Assembly (NCBI GenBank): GCA_013399305.1
Contig: VXAI01000091.1
Span: 1,340,366-1,404,365 of the forward strand
Length of the DNA stretch: 64,000 bases
From: Rostratula benghalensis
Taxonomy: Eukaryota; Chordata; Aves; Charadriiformes; Rostratulidae
Direction of reading: 5' to 3'
Shown here: one piece after another, positions 12,655-26,213 of the stretch
Layout of the letters: each line of letters begins with the position of its first letter
How positions within the stretch are numbered: position 1 is the first letter of the stretch
Position numbers and translations under genes: made by a program
The notes under the pieces: generated by a model
What the model was told of the DNA's origin: nothing
The model's database searches: none
The model's input: the letters and a program-made list of their open reading frames with translations, nothing else

Positions 12655-14179
12655 GTTTGCCAGAGTTCACCTAGAGTTTGGCTCAGATCAGCCCCATGCT
12701 TGGGAAGCTGCATGAGACTGTGGGGAAGGAAAAGTACATTAGGTGAGATCAATTGAGGCAGCAGCACTGGCCATCACAGCTGCAATGCAGAGGCTGAATG
12801 CAGACCCAGTCACTGCTTGGTGCTCCTCAGATGTCTCCATGCATGCTGGCACAGCCACTGATGGCCACTGCATAAAAGACCTGGCAGTGTCAGGCCATCC
12901 CTGGACCAGAACTCAAGAGACACCAAAGGAGAGAAGGCGCCAGAAGCACAAGCCCTGGCCCAGCATTGGCCCTCAGCATACTTGGGATGGCAATAACTTG
13001 TACACACCAATGGCAGACCTAATGGTGGGGTCGCTCCCCAAACCTATCATTGACAGACAGCACTCGTGCCTCTCCCTTGCAGCAGAAATATAGGCTATGC
13101 CCTGCCTCATGTTTTTAAGTGCTTTTAGGGAAATATTTCCCCAAAGCCTCCTTCACTTTTTTCCCCTGTTGTATCTTCCACACAAAGTTTTTGGAGAGGG
13201 ATAGTAGGGTAACTATAAAGAGGTAGACCTCAGTTCTGGAAATTAGTTTGTGTTGTTTGGCTGGCTTTCAAAGGACCTGATCATTTTTAATACTGTCAGT
13301 AATAAACTGTTCTGTTAATGATGTGTTAAGGCAGTCATGGATTTACCAGAAGTTTTAGGCAGATCAAGGCTACATTTCCCCACTGTCTTGGAGGGACATT
13401 ATTTATTTAAATCAAGAAAAGCATTGTGACTGCTTTCTAGAGCTGGATGAATTATTAACATCAATTGTATTTCTTAAACGTGATTTTTTACAGAAGAATG
13501 ATGTTAGGAATGGTTCATTGCAAATTTTACATAGCTTGATCATTTTGGTGCTTTGGTGCACAGGCATATATTCATTCAGGTTAAACTATTTTCTGCGTCC
13601 AGGAGATAAACAGCTACGACACTTTGACTCATTTCTTCAGAAGAAGTGGCCTTTGTAGACATGGTTTTAGCCAGTTGGGAAAAATAAAGCCTAAAGCCTA
13701 CTTATTAGTCACAAATGTTGCTGTTCCACTGAAATATAGGATGGGTTTGGGCTTTTGAGCCTGCAACATCACCAGCAATAATTTGTTGAAGACAACAGTC
13801 CTGTACTTTAGGGGGGAAAAAAAACAACCAAAAAACAAAAAAACCCCAGGAAATTACCTGCAATGATGAGATGACAGATCACACGCTATCAATTATCATC
13901 TTCAGCTGTTAGAGAATCACATAGATACACAGAATGAAAAAGCAAGATGGATTTTTCTTTATTGGTCAACTTCTTAGTGACTGTGAAGATGTCTGGTTTA
14001 AATGTATGCTTAAGCATGAAACCTGCCTATGCTAGTTCTTCTTTTAGCAGGTTTTTTTTTACTATTTACCTGGCAATATTAAGACCAAGATTCTTTATAA
14101 TAGCAAATCTGCAGTCCTTTTTAAAGAACAGGCTGCCACATATATAGAAAGGCAGGGTTTCTTATGTGCATAGTTGCAG

Positions 14180-14352
14180 ACTGACACTTGGGAGATCTGT
14201 GTCCTTGTCCCAGGTGTATCAATGCTTTGGTGGGTAACCATGGAGAAATCATGTTACCACAGCTTCCCCCTCAGAAAAATATGAATAATAATGTCATACT
14301 TCTTTGGGAAGAACTTTGAAATCTCTGCATGGAGAGCATTGTATAGGGACAG
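14180..14352 (+). mobile_element. Ancient MIR-like (CORE) SINE remnant
   Basis: The order of elements matches old tRNA-derived CORE-SINEs: CACTTGGGAGATCTGTGTCC where the B-box region is expected, a diverged 'taaccatggagaaatcatgt' stretch in place of the usual 'cttgggcaagtcact', CAGCTTCCCCCTCAGAAAAA, then AATAATGTCATACTTC and TTTGAAATCTCTGCATGGAG. Similarity is by eye against the remembered family layout, so the exact subfamily and ends are uncertain. Confidence 0.55.
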
Positions 14353-17300
14353 CGTACTACTCATAATTTATTTTTTTGTTGTTTAGCTAGTCAACTTTTA
14401 TCCACTGCTGCACCACAGCAGTGATCACAATAAACATCATACTCTTGGCATCTGAAGTGCTTCTCTTGCATTCAGTGCCCAAAATCTTGTTCCAAGGCCC
14501 CCATCTCCTGCAGCTGACAGGTGAAAGATCCATTACAGATTCCTACCAGTTCTAGAGCTTAACCTGTCTGCATATTGCCAGGCCCCCACCTCTTCTGGCC
14601 TGGGTGCTCCCTTTCCCCTTCCCAGCCTCCATTATGACAATGAGCATCTCACAAGAAGATCCACTCCCCTGCAGCACTACATGGTTAAGGAAGGCAACAA
14701 TGCCCACTGCCTGCCAAGGTAACAACCTCTTCCTCCTCACTCTCTCTCTGGAGGGCTGACACAGCTTGGTAAAAGAGAAAACAATAGCAAAGTATTGATG
14801 CCTTTTCTTGTCTGGAAGCACAGCATCTGATAAGGATGTGCGTGACTTCAGGCCATTAACAGCAAATTGGATGAATGCTGATTTGCACAGATGCCCAAAC
14901 AACTGCTCACTCTATCAGACTTTGCTCCTCACCCAACGAGTAAAGATTTTTGAAAGAAGGAGCCCTCTCCAGTCCAGCAAGATTCTTAACTTTCACTGAA
15001 TTAAAGAGGATGGTTTGTGTATCTAGCTAAAGTTTATGTGTGTGACTGGGGGGAAAGGGAGGGATGGGGGGCAGACAGCCATCCCAAAGATAACTGCTTC
15101 AGTAACTTTGTGAGAAACCTTGCAATTTCAGGATGAAGCCAATCTGGTTTAGCTGAAAATCAAATTTAAATAATACACAGGATCAGGCCTTGAAATTGCT
15201 ACAGAAAACAATACTTTCTGGGCTAGAAACCTACAGAATAATTGGTGATGATTTCATTAGGTTTTTCTCCAAAGCCTGGTATCCCTTTTCAACTGCTACC
15301 ATTTATATGATACAGTTCAGTCACTATCAATGGAGGATTAATTAAAGTTCTGATTTAAAAATGAAATTTTCCATCGTGTCTTTATTAATTCCCAAGCCAC
15401 TTCTTTTCACTTCTTTTCATCGTAACCTTTTTTTACCTCTACATCACCACTGTCTTCAGAACTGCCAGGTTACTAACCCAGTATTTACGCTTTTTTGATT
15501 TGTAACACATCATCACAACAGTTATTCTTGGTGGTAGGTCTGTCCTGCCTTCCTCTCTGTTTTATTTTTTTTTTTAATCAAAACAAGTCTTTACCATAGC
15601 AACTTTTCTTGGCTACCAACCCATTCCAATAATTTGCAAGCAGCAAACACTTGACAACACTGATCAGACCAGAATGTCCATGTGCCAAACTGAAAGACAA
15701 CTCCTCCCTGGAACAGTAAATGCAGTCCTGAAGTTACAGGATGAAGCTGCTGCAGGTCTCTCAGAAAGCTTGTATTCTTTAGAAAGTTATTGAACGTTAA
15801 GAAGCTCGCTGTGCCAAAACTTTCAGAACTTTAGTAGTAAATCGAGTGAGCAACTCCTCCCTGGGCCTTTAATTTATGATAGGAAAAGAGCTATAAAAGC
15901 TAACAAACTTTTTATAAAACTGGTAAAGGAAAGAAAGTTTTCAACTCAAATAAGTATCAGACATGGAACAAAAGGTGCCAAAAGTCATGCTGAGCAAACT
16001 TTTTCTAACAATACTTAAGTCACTGCCAGTTTGACATTAGATTTTTAAGAATATGTGAAAGTAGGAGCCAATTTTTTTAGTAAGGGGTTATTTTGCCTAT
16101 CTAATCATAACTTCCCAATTACACTTTATGTAAAAATACCACAATGCCATACTTTCCTTCAAAAGTTATCTACATAAATTTCCTCCATTATTTAAACCTA
16201 TATATCCTCCAACATCCTGGTGAAGGAAATAACTTCAATATTCACACTTACGTTTTCATACCACAAAATTTTATCAAGGTTAGACTACAAGGGGCTTTGC
16301 TTGTTATTGAATGACTTGAAAATGGTTGAGAATTATTTATTATATTTATCCTATCACAATAAGAAATAGCACTGCGAGTCCCAGTAAGCTACTTCATACT
16401 TCCAAATCAGCCTGTACTGAATAGTTTGCAGTTAGTTTTATACTAAAAAACTAGTATTTTCCAATTTATTTTTGGTCGAAAATGTTATTCTTAGTCTTTG
16501 ATTACAAACCACCAAGCTACACAATAACAGTATCACCACATAAATATTAAAGCATACTGTAAATTATATGGTCATAAAAAGTTGTAGGGGTTGAGGGGTT
16601 TTTTGGTATATTCTCAGTGATACCATTAATTCCCTGATTTTTCTAAAAATTACCATGCTGTTACAATTCTTTCAAGGTTCAGTCCCTAGTCTGCTTGCCA
16701 GAGATTTGCATGCAGTTACATAGACAAACAATGCAGCAGTGGTACAGACATAGTTAAAGGATACAGAGCAATCACTTTCCTTCTTTTCAGGGCAACCTAG
16801 CTCTTACTGCTTAGCCCTACACCTGGGGGATCTATTCTCTCCAAAGCCCTGTGAAACAACAGTAGATTCACCTCTGCTCCTCAAATGAGCCTTTCTATCT
16901 CTGCTCTTTCCTATCATTCACCAGGGCATCTTTCCTGCGTCCCTTTCTTACTGAGTCCCAGACTTTGCTCGTTCTATCTATTCATCACCTCAGCCGACAA
17001 CTTTAGTTGCTTTGTTAAACTTGTCAGGCTCTTCAGGACATATCTTCCCAATGCCTACAAACACAGCTCTAATATTTACTGTCCACCTGGACAGGAAAAT
17101 TTCTGGTTTCATCTTTACTTCCTTTACTCAGACCCCCACCAAGATGTGTGAGAAAGTCCTCCTCCTGTGCTTGTCCTACAACTCTCTGTGTCACACGCCA
17201 TCAGGCTCCCAGCTAGGTACAGGACACCCACAGCTCTGATCAGAAGGCTGTGCCAGAGGTCGTGGTGACCACAGGGTGATTTCTTGCAGTGTCAAATCTA

Positions 17301-20300
17301 GTTGCTGCTTCTTCTTGAAGGTCTCTCAAACAGATTTCCATTATGCTTTTCAGACATGTTCCATGTTTCAACAGCCTTTTTGTGAATTGCCAATTGCTCT
17401 TTAATCCAGGTGGTCAAACCAGGGCAGATGTCCTACTAGTTTTGGGTTCTCCATATACATAGATACTGTCTATCATTATTTCCTTATATTAAGAGTATTT
17501 TTGTCAAGGCCACTTGCCAAAGGTGGACAATAGCCAATGTGGATGGCTGCAAAAAGAGAAAGACTTAATCTATAACCCCAAACTCTGTGTAAAGACCCAA
17601 ATCGGTCAAATCAGAAACTTGCTAGAATTCAGTACTTGTCAACATTTTTGTGAACTGTTCCAAAATGTGAATGCCAGCTGATTCAGTTCAAACTGTTTTA
17701 AACAGTCCAAGGTTGTTTGGAGCTGTTTTTCTCAGAATGACGACGGACTGTTTTGGAAGCAGTATTACTAGAAGCCTGTTACATTTTCCATAGGCTGAGA
17801 AATAAAAAACCTAGAGTAATTCAGAGACATAGTCTTGGTTTTGCAAAGTCTTATTTTGTTCACACTATCTATCCCTTTCTTAGTTTGTCTTTATTACTTG
17901 TATCAAACAGCGATATAAAGCCATTTGAAGCCCATGTCATGAAAGTGGTTACATTTTATCAACGCCCTCCCATCAATTCAAAATTTCATCTCTGTTCCAG
18001 ACTCTTCTCTGACCTGAGATATTCTGCATTCTCACAGAGCAGTATCTCTCATAGAAATCAAAGCCTTATGTTTCATTAAAAAAAAGCATCTATACTTTAC
18101 CTTTCCTTGTCTGATGTTATTCTCTGAGAAAAAAGTATCACCTTAGATCCTAATCAAGCCAGAATATTATAAATAAATAAGGTATGCCTTTCAGAAATCA
18201 AAACTTGCTTAGTAAGCAGCAATTGGTTTCTAACTTTAATAAAGGAAAATGCTCTGAACTGCTACTACTATTACCAGAAGGCTATTTGTGAACCCATTAA
18301 AAAAGGCTTAAAATTAGGTTCATCCAGGAAGTATAAAAGTAATTACCTATATAATATTCAGACGGACTTTGTTGCAGCACCTCCTGTCTGAAATATTTGC
18401 ACTATATTTTTGTATCTTGCTGATTCACAATTTCATTTCAAGTCGCAGAAGAAAGCTTATCTTCCGTCCTGTATCTTGTTTCCTCTGTGTGATGTCCTAA
18501 ATTGCACTAGAAGCCTTGCTTAGAATTTTTCTAAAGAAAGTTACTTCATTTCTTTTGACACTTTCTTGTCAGTTTTTCCAGCTGTCTTCATGCTTTCACT
18601 AGTATTTTTAAAACGTGGCTAAAGAGGATTCCGTCATGCATTGTAGAAGGCAAAGAGAGATAATATCCTATCAGATCAACATTCCTACTGCTGGAGAGAA
18701 AACAGCAGTGATCCCGATTTCGTTCAGGATTTGGTTTCACTGGGCCTAAGAAAATCAAAATTCATTAGCTGTCCCCATGCAAAATGCATGTGGAACATGG
18801 TGGTATTGAATTAACGATGTCTCTTTCTCTGGCCTATTGTGTACTATCTTTTCCTGCACATCTACTGAGAGCTCCGTAGTTCAGATTTAACCCACTCCCA
18901 GTGTTCCCCTGTCATACTGCACAGCATCTCTTGCATGGAAAGACCAGTCTTTTCCCCTCTACTACCCTCATGCTCGCAAGAGTAACTTCCTTTATATTGA
19001 AATTATCATTTCTCCAGATGCCTTTGAGCTGGTCTACAGTGAGGGTACCCCACTGCAGTAGAGGAGACAGAGAGGGAACTCACTGCCCCAGCAAGAGTTC
19101 ACAGACCTTCAGGCTTCCTGCACACACAGAAGGCCCCCGCACTGCCAGCTTCTAGCTGCTGAAAAGGGATATCCTGGGAACTCTCAGCTTTCTGAGAAGC
19201 AGCATTGTTTACCTGAACATGATCACTAGGAGTCAAAGAAAGGGTGAAAAATAACAAGCTGCAAAGCTGATCAGAATGTGTGAACTTAAGCTTGAAGAGA
19301 AGTCCTTGCTTCAGAGTTTTAGTCTTTCTTTTCTTGCAGTACAGTTCTTAGGACCATTCTCCCTCTTCAGTTTCAGCCCATAAAGCAAGTATATTTCTCA
19401 TCAGTAGACCCAGGCTCATTCCCCTACTGACCACCTCTTACGTATTCACAAGAAACCCACTGTTTTCTTTTGTTTATGCTCCCTGTTGCCCCACTGAGCC
19501 ATGGCAGTAACACTGACACTCAGAAAGGCCTCTAAGACAATCATACACTTTCCAGACATGGTATCTGATCCATTATCTGATCTCCTAGCCTCTTTGAATG
19601 GGAAGATTTTACCGAGCATCTATTTAGTGACACGTTCTCTCTTCCAACTGGTACAAACATTCAGATGACAAAAAAACTGGCAATGATCTTTCCAAATTCC
19701 TCTCATAAAACAATCTCCCTTCACTTGATAGATTAAAATAAGATGCTTAACAGTAAATATTATTATAAGTATTTTGTGGGCTCTGTTTATGGTCTTCTTA
19801 TTTCAGCACAAAGAAAACCAGATGAGAACAATAATTGAATAGAGAGCTGCAAAGCACAACAGATTAATATAAAATGATAAGAACTAAACAATTCAGCTTC
19901 TGTAATAGTAAACATATCTCTCTATCCTATTAAAAATCTTTGAAAGAATTAATACAATGATAGATAAAAGCAAACTGATGGATACAATTAATTTGTTCTT
20001 TCCAAAGACTTTTAAACCCCAAATCTCCTAGAAGTGGCTCTTACAAATATCTGGAAATCGTAAATGCCTAAAGGTGCCTCCACATCACAGTTTTAATTCA
20101 AATCGCCTCCACTTTCAGTGCTTTGCATTGTGGAGCTGCCTCAGAATGCACAAACAGGTTTCTTTCCAGACAGTGCTAAACCAGAAGATGCAGGCCTAAA
20201 ACAGACCTGTCACACTAGAAATGTAGCCCTTATTTAACCTCTAGACTGTATCAGAAGAGATCTAGCTGATTACAAAACCCCAAAATGCATGAAGCATATA

Positions 20301-20344
20301 CATAAGGGACTGTCTATAGTCTTGCTCCTTCTGAATTGTTCTGC

Positions 20345-20425
20345 TGGCAGATGCAGACCCAGCCTGGGGCTCAAATTCACCAGGTAAAAGCTACTGTACC
20401 AACTTAGCTATCGTAAGCTAGGATG
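20345..20425 (-). repeat. tRNA-like sequence, probably SINE head or decayed tRNA copy
   Basis: On the minus strand TAGCTAAGTTGG fits the tRNA A-box (TRGCNNARNNGG) and the flanking GCTA...TAGC can pair as a D-stem. About 25 bases on, ATTTGAGCC is a decayed B-box (GTTCRANNC) with two differences. I could not form a convincing anticodon stem, so this is not called as a functional tRNA. Confidence 0.3.
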
Positions 20426-22800
20426 TCCCTTTAGAGCTCTAAAAATTAACCTCATGTGATGAATCACCATCCTCTCAGGTGCTAAAATAAAATCCCTCAA
20501 AGCAACTTACGAAACAGGGAAAATTGAAATGTGTTGGGGATGTTGCTGTAAGGAAACTGTTAGCAGGAAAAGACAAAGACATCTTGGTGCGCCAGCAGAG
20601 TGTAAGGACTTAAAGGCAGTTAATGGCCAGTGGGGTAGATGGTGGGACTGCGAAGATTTGGAGAGACCCTGGGGGATGAGGGGCAAATTGAGACAAAGCA
20701 GTGGAGCTTTCTGCAGATGTCTATGAAACAGGGATAAGCGCTCCCTGTCTTCTGGCAAACTCTCACCCCTTTCTTAGCCACAGAGCAGAGGAGGAGGAGG
20801 AGGCAGGAATTTGCTGTTTATGCAGCACAGACTCCTCTTACAAACAACCTTTGTGCCCTTTGGCATAGGCAAAGGTGTTGGCTCTGCTACTGCTGGCTAC
20901 TGCCTACTGTGCCTGCACAGCAAGTTGGCCCTGTCTGTCTTGAATAATACTGCCCAAAGAACGAGGGTCTTCACTGGTACAACAGTTTACAAGCTGCCTG
21001 TCCAGCTTCACTGACTGACATAGGCTCCGAGGATGCCTGTTACAACTCCCCTACGCATGCAGGCATATCCTCCACAGTCTGTGTTTTTAATATTTTTGAC
21101 CAAGCTAATTGCAAGTATCACAAATGACAAGCGCCCTGAGGTACTTCACTGCAGCCAAATCATTCCTAGCAGCTGGTCTAAATGTTAAAGGTGGAGAAAA
21201 ACGTATGAAAGATCAGAAAAGTAACTGACTGCCTCTGAGACCAGGCTCTTCTTCTCATTCTTATATTGAGACCCTCCTTATGTTGTTTAATTGTTACCCT
21301 TACATGTCTTTGGCATTTATATTTATACACTCAAAATATGTTTCTCTTCAGCTGTTCTCAGCAAAACAACATGTTCTCAAGACTTCAGTCTCATCTTAAA
21401 CATTTCCCAGGTATTTTGCTGATCCTTGGGTGTCCCCTACCCAGCAATGCATCCTGCTAGTAATGTAAAAACAGAATTCTGGGTACTGTTTGCATTGGAG
21501 CTTTTGGGCAGCTCTCTCCTTCCTCTCTAATACAGCGTCTCTGCGGTCAGCATCAAATTACATGTCCTTTTGCTACTGCCATATTGTATTGCAGTCATAT
21601 GAATTTGCTACCTGTTTCAATATTCTCTCAGAGGTTAGTATTAATAATAGTCATCCTTTTCAATATTAGTTCTCTATAACAGACTTCATCAACTGCCTAC
21701 ATGTATAATGGTTCTTTGGATCCCAGCCTCATGACTCTGTGCTTATTCATAGAAAATATTTTACATAAACTCAGTATACTCTCTCACTGCTAAGAGAAAG
21801 AAACAGCAGTTGAAACAGATCTGTAAAAAACAAGTGAACTAACTTGTTTTGATGTGAAAAACCAAGAAGCTTGGTTGAATGGCCCACATCTTTTGGGCAT
21901 TTCCCCGACTCTGAGGTATTATGACATCAATTATTCTTTGTTTATTGAATATCTTGAAAAAACAAGGCTTAATCCCAGCAGTATTTACTTCAGCAGGGTT
22001 GCTTCAGTGAAAAAAAAAGCAGAACTTGCACCCAGCACACTGTGTTAGGTCACCACATACCCTTTCTCACTTCCTTTCTATTTTTAATGGCTCCTCTTGC
22101 TGCCTTTTTACTGAAGAAGCATAGCCAATTGCAAGACACCTTGCTTTCATTTGAAAAATGAAAACCTGGCTGCTCTCCAAGTTTTCTCATTTTAAGTTAC
22201 CTGGAACATCATTTTAACAGGAACCACATACATTTACTGGTAGGCAACCCGATAATTTCACTCTCCACAGGAATCTTTGAATGCATACATTAATGGTGTA
22301 AGCATGGGAAAAAAAGTTATTCTGAATGAGAAGCTTAGTGTTTACAAAAGCAGTGTTTGATACTTCAGCTAAAATGGTTCTTTGCAGAGAAAAACAAATG
22401 CACTAAAGGCATTAAATACTTATTCTAATCAGTCTAAAAAAAAACCCAAATCATTGCTATCACTGTCACAAAATACCACGGGAGGGTAGAATTTGGTTTC
22501 ATTCCCCAGCATGTTAAATCATAACTAGGCATGTGTGATTTAATATAGCAGAGTGATTTCCTGATTTGTTTTTAATTGCCAGTATACACAGACTGCATTT
22601 TCAGCATGAGTTATTTTTATTTTAGATGAAAGCAAAGGGGAACAATAACAAAGCCTTCATGAGAAAATACTTTTCTGTAACATAGCATATTGACTCTGTA
22701 TTGCAAAACGGGAGCTGCCTTTACAGAAAGCCAGTTTCAAGAAATGTCAAGATGCCCAGAAGAGGAAAGTAACTGCCTAAGATCCCAGATCAAGAAAGGA

Positions 22801-22892
22801 CTCAGGCACAGGTCTAATTAACTTCAGTGGGACTTAAATAAATGTGTTGTTTAAGCACATACCTAAAGGCCTTCATAAATCAGAAGTCTGAT
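22801..22892 (+). repeat. Probable ancient amniote interspersed repeat remnant
   Basis: TTAACTTCAGTGGGACTTAA and TTTAAGCACATACCTAAAGG resemble a widespread old sauropsid repeat of the form 'gacttcaatgggacttaagcacatgcttaaa'. The family name is not certain and the copy is diverged. Confidence 0.35.
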
Positions 22893-22901
22893 TTTTATAT
22901 A

Positions 22902-22923
22902 CATACATATATAATATATATAC
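22902..22923 (+). repeat. TA/TACA simple repeat
   Basis: Alternating TATACATACATATATAATAT-type sequence in an AT-rich stretch. No function inferred. Confidence 0.85.
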
Positions 22924-25044
22924 TTACTAATCACTGATCATTGTAATGGATTAATGAACAAGAGAGTCACGTGTAACATATGCCTAACGTGGCTCCCAGC
23001 ACATGTTTATACATGTTTTATTCTGTATTTGCCCTTTGGCTCAAGGTAGCTTGTTAGGTGGGAAATTGGCATTTGTTCATTCTCAGCCCTTCATCTGTAT
23101 TAGAAGATTCACGTTCTACTGTAACATTTTCATTTACATCCCCTTCAGGCCAGTAAAAAGTATAATCATTTTCCTCCCCAGTAACTGCATGGCCATCAGC
23201 TTTAATTTCAGCACACTTTTCTCTTCCTAAACCTTTTTGTCTGGTAACAGCTGGTCAATATATTTCTTCATTATGCCCCTTTCTCCAAAAGCAGCCATGC
23301 CAAACTCCCAGTAATACACCTTCTTACAATACCTTTGTCCTGATTGTTTCATCCCTTTAATTTTGCACACATCTTACTGATGGATGCAGAATGCCTCGGA
23401 GGCATATATTACAGATTCTATTTCCTCTACCATGTTCATCCAGTTCCTGTGCAAAATAAATTGTATCTATAATAAATCATAAAGTCCAGAAAGACTTCAG
23501 TTAAGCTTACCAGGATGGTGAACTCTGATAGAGTTTTCAATTGCAAATGAAATTCTACGTCATTTTCCCCAATGCCCTTTCAAATATATGTACAAAAGCC
23601 TTGCTTATCCATTTGATCCTCTGAGATAAGCAACAATTCTAACATGCTTTAATGAATGCACCTGAAACTTTTTCAAAACAATTTTGGACTGTTATCAAAG
23701 AACTTATTCAGTTAATCCAAAAACAACCAATAAGCTCCATGAGTTTTTTATATTCTGGCCAGTCAACAAAGCTATGTGCTGCTTAGAACACCTGGGACAA
23801 TCATCAGGTATAGCTAACTACATGATTGATTCATCGGCTTTGCAAAATCCAGACGTAATCTCTCTCTCAGTTACGTGTCCTGTGACAGCCTGAAGGATTT
23901 GAGTCCCATTCATTTCCTGTCACTTTACCACCCAGAGCAATTATTAAAGTTACAAACTGCATTCTCAGGAAGCAGCACACTTTCTGAGGCTGCTCTTTCA
24001 AAACACTACTTATTCAAAGTAGTTCTGTACACTAACCCACAAGTCTGTCAGTGGCTTCTCTTCCAAGATTTAACAGTGTTTGAACTGTAACAGTTCCGGA
24101 CACAAGTCCTGTTAAAGAAATACTAGGTTGCTAGCAGGTTGTTACGCTTTAGAAATATATTCAATGGACTTGTAAACTTGGGTAGAACCTTCAAAATACT
24201 GCTATTTTTGCCAGTGGGCTAGACCTTTTTTCTCACTCATGACAAATTACTGATCATACTTAAATTAAGACAAATGAGAAATAAAATTTCCATGAAAGTG
24301 CTAAAAGACTGTCTCATAGCCTAATCTGATAGTTCGAATAGTCTCATTGCTCAGATTCCTGGCAACAAAAGAAACCATCTTTTACAATTAAGAAATAGGT
24401 AACAAAATCATACAGGCAAAAATTACACTACAAGTAGTATTTATAATTTTGGTCCCAGTCCAGCAAAGCTCTTTAGGACAAATTTAATTTGTCTGCTCTT
24501 CTCTTCTGAATTGGAGCCATAATTAAGATATTCTTAACCACCTCTTTTATTTAGTGAAGGAAAACATTTTTAAGACCAAATCAAATGGAATTGTACCTAG
24601 CGTATTAATCCAAATTAAGAAATGGAGTAAGAGATTGGGGGAAAAAAGGGAATGTAAAATTTAAACCATTTTAGAAACACATGTTAATACATAACTATCA
24701 TTGAAATATTACAGTGCCTAGAAAAAAAACCAAAAACAACTCTTCCTACCTGCCCCTCGGGTTAGCTGTCATTAGTGTAATTGGCTGATTTTCTAAACAG
24801 AGGAATATTGAGGCAGAAGATCTGAAGGAGGAGTGCATGAGTGGCTCTCCAAATCATTTCAAGGGATGCTCTCCATAAACAGAGCAGCACAGGATGGCTC
24901 AGAGCCATCTGCACCAGATGCAAACTGTTGGTGGAGAGAAGGCAGCTGCCTCAAGGATGGACAAAAGAACAAGGAACTCTCAAGGACCCATGAGAGTGAG
25001 AACAAAAATCATAGCGATCCAGAGGAAGTATTTAATTCAGGCAG

Positions 25045-25107
25045 GAATCTGAGGTGTTTCAAGGTCCCTTCCAATCCCTGATATTCTGTGATTCTGAGAT
25101 TCTGTGT
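25045..25107 (+). mobile_element. CR1 LINE 3' tail fragment
   Basis: TTTCAAGGTCCCTTCCAATC followed by repeated ATTCTGTGATTCTGAGATTC units is the extreme 3' end of a CR1 element with its octamer-type tail. Only the last 60 or so bases remain. Confidence 0.88.
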
Positions 25108-26184
25108 GCTCCTTGCAACACGATTGCCACTGAATTGTCACAATTCAGGCTCAAGGCCCTGTGACGTCTTTGCAGGCCTAATGACATTCTCACATTTTCT
25201 CCCTCTTTGGTGCCAGTGACAACATACATCTCCTCTGCTTTGCTGTGTATAAAGCAAATGTCAAGAACAGTGTGAAAATCTTAGTTCAGTTATTTTGTTT
25301 CTCATGTCCAGGAAAGACAGATGATGGCTGAAGTCTGTCAGGACCCTGAATGTACCCAGAGACTATGCAACCTCTTCCTAGCCCCATTTCTGGGGCTTGG
25401 CAGCCTGTACTCAAGGACAGCTACAGTATGGTGCAGCAGCGTCTTTTTGGGTCAGACTGCTGGGAAAGAGCTGTGAGAGACCTCCGTGGGGGCCTCTGTA
25501 CTTCACCTCGGGAGTTGCATTCAGGCTTACACACTTGCTCTTGATGGTTCCTTGAGAGGTGTCTATGTATTATACATGTGTGTGACTAGATCTCAAAATC
25601 CTGTTCTCAAAAAACACAACTCAAACACTAACAGATCCTCCCACCTGCTTTTAAGACAAATCTCCAGGTACAGTATCTAGGTTAAGGAGAACACTCGGAC
25701 TTGAGGACTCATGTCTGAAGGAATGGAGAGTTTCTTAACCTCTAGCTAAGTGGAGAACCTGCATCCCTCCAAAACTTCAAGGCATTTCTGTCAGTGGAAA
25801 AAGGTATGGTGAGACAGAAGGCTAAAGACCCTTGAAGCCTAGAGGAAAGCAGACTGTGAAAACAAGAACTTTCATGTTTTGGCCTCTGGAGGTACTTTAT
25901 TCATCTTATCCAAAACATCTTATCCAAAACATAAGTAAAGATATAATTTTTTTTCTTCATTGGTAGAGTATTAATTGTGTGGTAGGTACAAACACAGACA
26001 CAATACCTGTTTGGATAATAGCCCACTCAGAGATTTAAAAACTATTGAGTAGCTACCTCTTAACCACCCCCATCTCCCACTTCTTTGATCCTTCAAAATA
26101 CGTACTTTACACAGTAAGCCAAATCCTGCTTCTACCCAACTAAATTATCAACTGCAGAAACTTTTGAAAAAGAGCTCCCAAGTG

Positions 26185-26213
26185 TTTTTTTTTTCTTTTT
26201 TTTTTTTTTTTTT
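26185..26213 (+). repeat. T10-C-T18 homopolymer tract
   Basis: A T-run of 29 bases broken by one C. The sequence to its right was read on the minus strand for a retrocopy with this as its tail, and none was recognised. Confidence 0.95.

Larger units (their letters stand above)
7250..14179. other. Gene-poor intergenic sequence
   Basis: Contains the GT repeat at 8527-8580, the E-box pair at 9262-9282, the 49-bp duplication at 12147-12244 and A23 at 12632-12654. Positions about 12660-13095 are GC-richer, with a frame of 116 codons that opens with GTG rather than ATG and no domain I recognise. No gene is supported. Confidence 0.75.

Noticed and set aside
14552..14902. A 116-codon minus-strand frame
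   Set aside because: It starts with TTG and has no recognisable motif; likely chance.
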